NCBI GenBank assembly: GCA_964017195.1
Contig: OZ024892.1
Coordinates: 6,450,366-6,514,365, forward strand
Direction of reading: 5' to 3'
DNA from: Siderastrea radians
Taxonomy: Eukaryota > Cnidaria > Anthozoa > Scleractinia > Rhizangiidae
DNA length: 64,000 bases
Shown here: piece after piece, positions 38,301 to 64,000 of the stretch
Layout: the number at the start of each line of letters is the position of its first letter
Position numbering within the stretch: position 1 is the first letter of the stretch
Translations under genes and position numbers: made by a program
Notes under the pieces: model-generated
Database searches by the model: none
Told to the model about the DNA's origin: nothing
The model's input: only the letters and a program-made list of their open reading frames with translations

Positions 38301-38983
38301 TGACTCTTCACTTTTTTCCTTTTATTTTTATGACAAAGTTTTTATTAACCCGGCCAGTTTCGAGTTTTCGTTTGTTTCATTTTAGCGTGATTATTTCACG
38401 AATGCGTGACATCTAAAAGTAACCACAAACTCTCCCTTTTATGATGTGAATTTCATAGTTAAATGTTACGCTAATTCGCAAATACAATCAGCCGCAATCG
38501 ATTCGAATGGCAACTGCAGTGTTTTATTTTATAAAAGACTCTTCTTTCACTCCAAAGCCAACACTGTTAATTCAAATTTTAAAAAAATGGTACTGATTTC
38601 ATTTTGCAAACAACTGAAAAGCAAAGTAACTTCATTGCACACTGATTGCATTTCTAACCGGACTCGAACTTTAAGATTCAGTGGATTATAATAGCCATAG
38701 AATTTATGGCTGATTTTTTTGGAAGTCTAGATTACTAGTACAAAAACCATGAAAACCAAACACCAGGGAAAATGTGAATTAGTTTAGTGAGCCTTGAACC
38801 GGGCTTGAAACCAAGCGAAGCATAGACAATTACCCCGGCAATTTATCAATATCGCTAGTCAGATCACAATGTACTCACAATTGCAGTCTTTTCACCGTAT
38901 TTTTCAAAGTGCTGATAAACAATCTGTGGCCACGATACGTTTTCAGGAATAGGAATGTCCGGGTACTTGCTTTTGAGCGCCAT
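29313..38983 (-). CDS. Gene C: peroxisomal 4CL / luciferase-like acyl-CoA synthetase, 8 exons
   Basis: Single ANL enzyme of 530 aa, close to the family's usual 540 or so, predicted to form an acyl-AMP and then an acyl-CoA. Exons: 38983-38879, 37446-37024, 36002-35742, 35215-35041, 33382-33279, 32908-32827, 32022-31877, 29609-29313. Motifs: [11 protein letters not shown]-loop at about 182-191, PFYHIYAL with the pocket His near 226, [33 protein letters not shown], and PKSASGK with the adenylation lysine near 511. It ends RVMAKL; AKL is an accepted PTS1, so a peroxisomal matrix location is predicted. The start is the ATG opening [18 protein letters not shown], aligned with the other copies. Nearest relative in the window is gene B. 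An intron splits the coding sequence just before the P-loop, unlike gene A and the fused gene. The substrate cannot be told from sequence. Confidence 0.9.
30082..30545. mobile_element. PIF/Harbinger-like MITE, copy 2
   Basis: Same family as 12240-12715, 464 bp, TSD TAA at 30079-30081 and 30546-30548. It lies in intron 7 of gene C, with similar C-rich ends and interior. Confidence 0.75.
30721..31526. repeat. Inverted-repeat element, about 806 bp
   Basis: Ends TTAATATCATGGGTGACAAA and inverted match at 31501-31526. Weaker outer inverted similarity near 30611 and 31552 suggests a slightly larger element. In intron 7 of gene C; a 134-codon open frame inside has no recognised motif. Confidence 0.5.
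33784..33944. repeat. (ATGG)n microsatellite
   Basis: GGAT/GGAG repeats; the run resumes at 34657 after the inserted MITE. In intron 4 of gene C. Confidence 0.85.
33945..34656. mobile_element. Mutator-like MITE, 712 bp, in an ATGG microsatellite
   Basis: Long inverted ends starting TAATCTCGTTCCCAGATCTC and running about 55 bases (GCGGGTGG, CGAAGCCGAAGGCGAGATCT). 9-bp flanks GGATGGATA at 33936-33944 and 34657-34665 fit a MULE duplication, though the ATGG surroundings could mimic it. Lies in intron 4 of gene C. No coding capacity. Confidence 0.6.
34680..35030. repeat. Degenerate GAAT/GAAC tetranucleotide repeat in gene C
   Basis: Runs such as GAATGAATGAA in intron 4 of gene C, matching the repeat in intron 4 of gene B. 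Confidence 0.75.
36053..36130 (+). repeat. tRNA-like SINE in intron 2 of gene C
   Basis: Begins GCCGCCTGGTTAGTTCAG, with a B-box-like AGGTACGAATC. The same element, at the same intron position, is in gene B (22251 onward), so it predates the B/C duplication. The similarity between the two introns continues beyond the tRNA-like part. Confidence 0.55.
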
Positions 38984-39667
38984 TTTACCAGTTGAATCCT
39001 GTACAGATACGTATATACGAGCCAAATGTGTTAGTGACCGTGTTGCGAAATATTGAGGGTCACGCGTTTGTCACGCAAGGATACAAGGGTCCGGGGCGCG
39101 GGGAGGATTGGGACTACATCTGAACTCCTGTTGCCCTTACCGGCTAGGCTCGATTAGCAGCCGCTGTTCGGGAAAATGAGCCCGCACTCATAAAGACGGG
39201 ACTCGAGAGAGCGGCGGAAATCGAGGCTATTGCCGGCCAGCCGAAGAAAATTACTACAAGAAAACGAAACTTTTCCTATATCCTTGTACTTGTGCTCATT
39301 TCAGGAGAGCTTATGCTAGTTTCACAAGTAGGAACCAGTAGAAGAAATACTGTGGTTCAAAATTACTAGAGTAAACACGAGCTTATGTACTAGAACTCAG
39401 CAGCATTGCATATGCTTCGCTTGGGGCTTCTGCTATGGCGTTGATGGGAACGATCTTTGGCATTCCCAAATTAAATGAAACCAAGTTAAGAGAAGAGCAA
39501 GTACAGAAGAGAAGTCCCCACTATAGCTCGAAACTCCCGCTATCTCCAGCCCTGCTTATCTCCAATTTTCGTCCTTTATCTGGACCTGCCGACTTGTTTT
39601 CTTTGGTTGATACTGCCCATATAGTTACTATTTGCTTTCTCGGACTCTCCTTATCTTGGATTTTATC

Positions 39668-39668
39668 A

Positions 39669-39702
<34 letters not shown>
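39668..39702. repeat. (TCG)n microsatellite
   Basis: About eleven TCG units in the spacer between the fused gene and gene C. Confidence 0.85.
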
Positions 39703-39704
<2 letters not shown>

Positions 39705-41204
39705 TTATTTGTTATTATTAATATTTATACAAGATAGTGGTAGCCTACTGTATAATTTTTCCCCTTGAACCGGTAAAGTCATAAAAGAATGTAGTTTTGT
39801 AAACATTATCAACAATACTGTGATCGGTCACTTTGTTTTGTTCAGTTTATTGAGAACTGTGCCACTTTCTTTATCACAACCAAATACATAATCAGGGCCA
39901 ACCAATGCAAAACTTTGGGCAAAGTACTTAAAATGTCAATTGCTACGTTCTCAGCTTGTTTCACAGCCTGTTGAAGGGGTATTTGTGTAAGCTGTTATAG
40001 GATGATATTCAGCCTCAAATTTAAGCCACAAAAATTTTAGGGAGAGAAATCTTTTCCTCTAATTTTCCAGCTACTGTTAGCTTTCGAGAAATACTAGCTG
40101 ACCTTATTTCGTACTCTAAACAAAAAATAATAGAAATTAATCATTCTCTATGTTTCCGAAAGTAAGAGGTCAGGTTTCACTAAAGAAAACCTTAGCTTTT
40201 TATCGCAATTTAATCCGAATATCTCAGGCGTTTTGAGATATTCTGAACAGATATTCCTACGAAACGAACCATTGGGTGTCCCTTACAAATGCATTTAAAA
40301 AATATCCAATATTTTAAAACAAGCCCATAAAAAATCAGTACATGTATAATGACTAAAAATTTACATGGATACTACTATATATATATATATACATTTTTTC
40401 TTGCTTCTTGAAAAATACGGACTATAAAACTAGTGTCGATATAGTACAAAATGCGAGTACATCGATCTTTATCTCGTGCTTTTCGTGAATACTAATCCAG
40501 TCTTAAGATTCTTAATAACTATACAAATATTTTTGAAAATTTTGTTCTGCCACTCGGTGACAAACGCACAAGTAAGCTCGGAGTGGGAGTCAAGTTACCC
40601 CGTGGGAGATTAGTTGAGACAGCCTTGAAAATACCCTGAAAAAACCCATGGTCCAGCATTGATGATACCTTGAGAAATACCCTGGGGACATCATTGACCA
40701 TACTCTAAGGTTTGCCAACCTTTGGGAAAGCTTTGGAGCCTCCCTTGGGATAACCCTGGTTTCGGGACTACCCTAGTGACAGTACTGACCATAGATTCGA
40801 GAAAGTATTGGACACCCGCGGGACAACACTGGCCTGCCACCGGGGAAGTAACTGAGACACATTCATGGCTACCCTGTTAACAGTATTGTCTTCATTGGTG
40901 GAACCCTCGGGGATTAACCTTTGGTCAATATTTGGTTATTCTCGGACAAGATGGAGGTAAAAATACCTGAAAACGACTTTTTTAAAAAATCTTATTTTTA
41001 CATTAAATATTCAATTGGCTATATATTGATTATTTTGCAACAAGATAGTGTAAGTCGTGGCTTCTTGAGAAATGGAAATCCACCATCTTGGCTTAAAATT
41101 TCATGAATTTAAGTGTTATGTCTTTGGAATGAGAACGGCTGAGAGATCAGTACTTAAAAGCTACTTCTTTAGGTAGGATCCTAACCATTCCAACGTCTCT
41201 TACT

Positions 41205-41210
41205 TTTATT
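41205..41210 (-). promoter_or_regulatory. Candidate poly(A) signal of the fused gene
   Basis: An AATAAA hexamer on the minus strand lies about 153 bases after the TAG stop of the bimodular gene. A second one follows about 10 bases on. Confidence 0.4.
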
Positions 41211-41362
41211 ACCACTTTTATTACCACTCTTACTGTCATTGCCACTTTTGTTTCTTTCCCTGCACCACTGCATGCCGATGTGGTCAGTAAGACTAAGAGA
41301 TTGCCTCATAATTTCTTAAATCTCCCGCTGAAATCACTTTGCAAACATGACATTGTGGACTA

Positions 41363-59344
<17,982 letters not shown>

Positions 59345-60900
59345 TATCGCTAGCACTTAGCTCTAACATCAACTGGCAACCGAGATCGATCGATTGCGTA
59401 TTGCTTTGATAAACTGTAGGAGCTGATGAATTGACGAAGCGTGACTTCAGGCGCTTGTCAATTGCATTTTCCTTGTTTGTTTCTTTGTGTTTGATGGCAA
59501 TTAATTATGCCAAATGATACTGCATTTTAATGAATCAATTTGTTCTCACCACGTAGGTGACGTTACACAAAAGATTGTCGCAACCACAGCGAATGAGCAT
59601 TTTCTCGCCCTCGACGACACATACAACACTAATAAACAAATTAAAATACGAGTTTTCTTTCGCCAGGTAAAGATAAACAAAAAATGTACGAGATAGCAGG
59701 AGTTCTACATTGACAGTAGTAAATTACTGCACCGCAATAGTAACAGTATCCAAGGAAAACAGATCGAACATTTCTTTTTCTGCTTCCACGGGTTTAATTC
59801 CAGAAAACATTTATTTAGCGTTGTTATTAAGTCTCGTATCTTCGCAAATAACATTTGCCTATCAAAACATTACAACTAGGTTTACTTTTGCGTGTCGATT
59901 GCAAAACACTCTGTTTTTGCATAACAATGGCGCCGGTTCAGTCGAATATCAGTGTCACGAAATCCGTTGAATAAAAACTTTTAGTACAAACTTTCAGAAA
60001 TCTCTGGAGTATGTGTAAAGAAACAGCTTTCCTTGGCAATCCCAATAAAAATGTTTTAATGATCACACCTCTTAGCATGTGTCCGCCATGCTTTTTTTTT
60101 TGCTGTAGTTGAATTTGTTGGACGCCACCTTGAATGACGAGAAAACTGAGGAGGATTGGGGAGCGTGGAATTTTAATATGGTGTCTAAACATGGGAACAA
60201 ATTTAGTGCAGTATTGTAGAAAGAGTATTGTAGAATCGTCTGGTCGAACAAGAAGAGAGAACGCTCAGTAGACATTCGTGATTCTTTGCAATAATTCATT
60301 AAAGACATTTGTCAACAAATTGTAGAAACTGACATTTTTTCGTGTCGTGTCCTTCTACGACAAATAACAGACTCACAGCAAGTAAACAGTATTTTCTTAG
60401 TTTTAAATCTAAGTAAAAGTCAGGTTGTCCACTGCATCTTGGTGGTAGACCGTACATTAACCTGCGTGGAGACGTCTCCTATTTCGTTTGCTTCACGCTG
60501 TTGTCCCTTTTCAGCGTGGGGCTAAGGAAATAGGAGACGTCTGCGCGCAGGCTAACCGCAGATAAAATGATCTTCAGTGCAAAACAGTGGTATTCTGAAG
60601 AGGCTAGGTAAGGCTACACAAGGAGAGAATCTGACAAACCGTTCAAAGAAACCATATAAATAATGACATGTCAAAGGAGTTCATACATAAATCGATAAAT
60701 CGTTAAAAAGCATTTTAAAATAATCTCTGACAAAGAGTTATCTTGAAAACAAATACCTAACCAAAATGACACCAGTTCCTTTATTGGGTAAGTATTTAAA
60801 TCACTCTCATTATTCTTATCTTAATAACTGCATTCATTCTTGTTAAGTCACCTTGTACTATTAGTAATTCATTACTATCTCTGTTGTTATTCTGCAACAA
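59345..60900. other. Upstream region of the fused gene
   Basis: Likely 5' flank of the bimodular gene. Besides the foldback at 60457-60555 I see no exon or clear promoter element. Confidence 0.4.
60457..60555. repeat. Foldback MITE, about 99 bp
   Basis: Arms contain GAGACGTCTCCTATTTC and its inverted match, with CCTGCG outside. Intergenic, upstream of the fused gene. Confidence 0.55.
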
Positions 60901-61838
60901 TGCATCAGTCAGTTCCAGCTGCGCCCATCCCCCCCGGGCAACTGCGGGGCATTTGCCCACCTTGTCAGTCCCAGGGGTGGGGCATTAGCAAATTTGGCGT
61001 TGCCCGGGGGTAGGGCATTTGCCTACCCCGAGGCTTCCCTTGGGCTTTTGACACGCATGTGGTTTCCGACTCTAAATCCAAACATGGAGGATTCTATCGG
61101 AAAGGACCAGTAGTTCGGCAGATTGGCTTGTCTGTCATAGTTAAGGACTGGACAAACTTGTGGAGGCTTTCTCGATTTTATGCATTAATTTCTTCATTGC
61201 TTATTAAGGCACAACTTGAGCTATCGGGAACGATCAACGTGAATCGACGTACGTATGCTACATTGATCACGGATTTGAATTTGAATTTAGTCGCGATGAT
61301 TCTAAAACTATCATTATCGTTTATTAAATTCTAAATATGTTTATAGGGATCGTGTTGTACTTTTGCATATTATTAAAATATTCACAACAGATGACTTAAC
61401 AACAAACTATTCTATAATGCCAAGATATTTTCACTAGCGAACTGTTTAACACAAAATAAATAACAATAAAATGAGAATCAACTATCATGTAGTGTTGTCT
61501 GCGAAGTCAATATCATTGCTTGGCGGTTTTAACTTTCTTAACCATAGGAGAAGACGGAGAGGCAAACCTACAGAAACGAAGAATCACACATTTAAATGCT
61601 AAAAATTGGCACTATTGTGCAATAAATGAAAACTGCTGCAGTGTTGATTGGGGACGTACGATCCCGGGGGACGGGACATTTGCCCTCTTCCTTCGTCCCC
61701 ACCGCGGGCATTTTGCAGCTTAAGTGCCCCCACCCCCGGGAATTTGCCATCCAAGAAAGAAAAAATGCTAATGCCCGGGGGTTAGCCCGGGGGGGGAGGG
61801 GGTGGAGGGCATGGGCGCAGCTGGAATTGACCGATGCA
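60901..61838. mobile_element. PIF/Harbinger-like non-autonomous element, 938 bp
   Basis: Inverted ends TGCATCAGTCAGTTCCAGCT and TGCATCGGTCAATTCCAGCT, then GCGCCCAT and C-runs. Flanks CAA and TAA fit a decayed 3-bp duplication. Ends resemble those of the 12240/30082/61928 family but the sequence is distinct. No transposase frame is visible. Confidence 0.65.
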
Positions 61839-61927
61839 TAACTTCCGTTACTGTTGTTATTTAATTGTTAAAATTAGTTTTTTTGCTGTTGCCTTGTGAA
61901 ATCCCTTTCTACTATACTTTACTATTT

Positions 61928-62421
61928 TGCACCGATCAATTCGAAACTTCAACATCCCCCCCCCGGGCATACCCCGGGCGTTTGACTGTGCATCATGCCC
62001 GGGGAGGGGGAAATTTGAACGTTGCGTTGGAAGGGTGAGGAATTTGAACCGGATTTATCTCTTGTTCTGACATACATAACTGTAGTAACTGTAGTAGGCC
62101 GGAGGATTTTTTTCGGTTTTTGCAGGGTGTGACGGATTTACAAGATAGAATTTCGCCTTTGTTATTGAATAACTCTTTCAAAAGGGTCTTAAAAGAAGTT
62201 TGAAGGTATTAAACGGCATATCTCTCTCTGAAAGGGGTGTAAAGTGCTTGATTGAAGACGAAATTTGTCTTTGCGGAGAGGTAGTTCAGTGCTAATTGGT
62301 GGGGCATTTGAACGGCTTTTTTGCCCCGAGGGGAGGGAATTTGAAGAAGCCAATCTTCGAAAGTTCAAATGCCCGGGGGGTTGCCGGGGGGGGATGTTGA
62401 ACTTTCGAATTGATCGGCGCA
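61928..62421. mobile_element. PIF/Harbinger-like MITE, copy 3
   Basis: Same family as 12240-12715 in the opposite internal orientation, 494 bp. Flanks read TTT on both sides (61925-61927, 62422-62424), a slightly atypical 3-bp duplication. Confidence 0.7.
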
Positions 62422-64000
62422 TTTGTACTGCATCTTGTATCTTGTCCCCGCCTCGACTAGCAAACATGCTATTTACGGAGGACAAAAATCTTCTTATTTG
62501 TTTTCATGCTAAGCAATAAAGATTGTTTTTTTTTTGTTATTGGTACATCCTATGAGTGTCATTCGTTTAAGTATTCTCTTAGAACAATTATACTCGTCAC
62601 AAATTCACTCTTTCTCTCAGAGGTGACGGGCGAACTGAATTTAGCTCTATTTTTAAAATTCGGAGAGACCCTTTTAATTTCTCGTTAATAAATTATTTGC
62701 TTTATTATCCAACTGTATTAGTTACTGTACAGAGAGCGCCCGAAAAGAGTACAAATATCCCACGGTATTGCACAGTTGGTTATTGTGCAGTACAGTGCGC
62801 ACGCTCATCCTGTTACACTTGTAGTTTTCTTTCAAGTTACTTCAAAAGGTTGAAAAAGGTTAAATCGGATAATAAATCTCTTATTAGATGTTTCGGTGTG
62901 AAGTATCGCCGTATATTTTTACTCGTTGTTTCTATTTTGACTCTCCCTGCGGGCTCGTCAATATACAGCACAACTCGTAAAAATATACGGCGATATACTT
63001 CACATCGAAACATGTATAAGATATATTTAGTACTTAATTATAATTGTCCAGAATGGGACGATTTTTCCCTATCAAAGAAATGACTGCTACCGCAATGGAA
63101 ACTTAGAAGCAAGGTAATTATTTCTTAACTTCATGCTGAACTTTTGTTTGAAGTTTAAGCTAATATTTATATTAACGTCTACTTTACTTACTTTGAGAAA
63201 TAGTTGCACTGTAGGTAGAAAGTCTTGCTTACGTACTGAACAAGCGGAAATGTTTAGCCGTTTCTGTATTATCTTTAATGTTCAATATATAGTTAGCGCA
63301 TAAACGTCTCAACTTCTCATGCGTCAAATGCAAGGGTTGTAAGTGATGTTTGTACAAACCAAAAATGTCTGCTGGATATGCTAATAATCTTGTTTGCTTC
63401 ATCTCACGAAACCTTTCAGGTACGAAATAAAGAAACACTAGGAATGTGTTATTGCGATCCATCACCAACCGAACTGAGCATGTATCCGGGAACCTTAAAA
63501 GAATAATTTTACGTTGCTGAACTTTACTTAAAAAGAACTTTCTAGGCAGCTTGCTAGAAAGCTCTGAAAAAATATCGAATCATGATTAGTTCCTAAACAC
63601 GAAGTAATTTCAAGTCCCTAGAATATTAATAAAATATGAATGCCTCGTCATCAGTTATTGCGTCATGCCCTAAGCGATAAGCACGTGGTCATTTTTTAGC
63701 TAAGGCAGTTCTTGTTTTTACTTGCCTTTTATAAAAGACATTCTAACAAAAAACCACTTCGTAGGACTCATTTTAACTCCTTACCTCACAGAGATAATTT
63801 CAGCCTCAGTTGGCAAGATGAAGTTCGTTTTTGTTGTTTGTGTTTGTTGCCCTGGTTTGCGCCAATTTGTATTTCTCCCGAGCGGGAAGTACACCAGGAA
63901 ACCAAGTAAGATTCACATCTTTCATTTTCTTTTCATCCACGCAATTATAACTTCCGTGCTTCATTCCATCAGATTTTTTTCTTTTTTTTTTTGCAAACAG
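62422..64000. other. Right end, no confident gene
   Basis: AT-rich DNA with one foldback (62888-63013). A possible secretory first exon on the plus strand starts at ATG 63818 (MKFVFVVCVCCPGLRQF) and reaches a GTAAGA donor at 63906, but it is too short to call. Confidence 0.35.
62888..63013. repeat. Foldback MITE, 126 bp
   Basis: Arms starting ATGTTTCG and containing GAAGTAT, CGCCGTATATTTTTAC pair almost fully, loop about 50 bases. Confidence 0.6.

Larger units (their letters stand above)
38984..41362. other. Spacer between fused gene and gene C
   Basis: Contains the TCG microsatellite, an AT run near 40376-40392 and, at about 40600-40930, degenerate repeats built on ACCCTGG / GGGA words. 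No gene recognised. Gene C upstream sequence next to 38983 resembles that of gene B. Confidence 0.45.

Overview
The window looks like nuclear DNA of an invertebrate animal, most plausibly an anthozoan cnidarian such as a stony coral or sea anemone. The evidence is many short exons with GT/AG introns, AT-rich introns full of MITEs, tRNA-type SINEs and microsatellites, and animal-type peroxisomal acyl-CoA synthetase genes. The species assignment is inference.

The coding content is a head-to-tail array on the minus strand of ANL-superfamily enzymes (4-coumarate:CoA ligase / luciferase-like acyl-CoA synthetases). I could rebuild four genes, exon by exon, with consistent phases. From upstream to downstream they are: a 13-exon gene (59344 to 41363) whose frame runs through two complete ANL modules, predicted 1119 aa; an 8-exon gene C (38983 to 29313, 530 aa); an 8-exon gene B (28434 to 13460, 530 aa); and a 7-exon gene A (11460 to 2670, 527 aa). 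A, B and C end in the PTS1 tripeptide AKL, so they should be peroxisomal. The bimodular protein has no PTS1. It has a basic tail ending in Cys-Cys-Ile-Ile-Ile, a CaaX-type prenylation signal, so it is predicted to sit on membranes. Loss of both the stop codon and the second initiator Met at the module junction, with the join inside one exon (49516-49088), supports a true gene fusion.

The array grew by duplication. B and C are close sisters that share an intron just before the P-loop, missing from A and from both fused modules. They also share intron content such as one SINE and GAAT-type repeats. A and B are identical over 104 bp of the last exon while sister C differs there, which suggests gene conversion. 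A 363-bp tandem duplication of the end of gene A leaves a dead exon fragment behind it.

Introns and spacers hold many mobile elements with readable target-site duplications: PIF/Harbinger-like MITEs (three copies of one family, a related 938-bp element, and a 993-bp element carrying twelve 63-bp tandem units), a 1.75-kb hAT-like element nested in another repeat, Mutator-like foldbacks with 9-bp duplications, a TA-flanked MITE inside a SINE, a deleted LINE with ORF1/ORF2 remnants, and elements sitting inside ATGG and TAG microsatellites. The right end (59345-64000) has no recognised gene, only MITEs and one doubtful secretory-type first exon at 63818.
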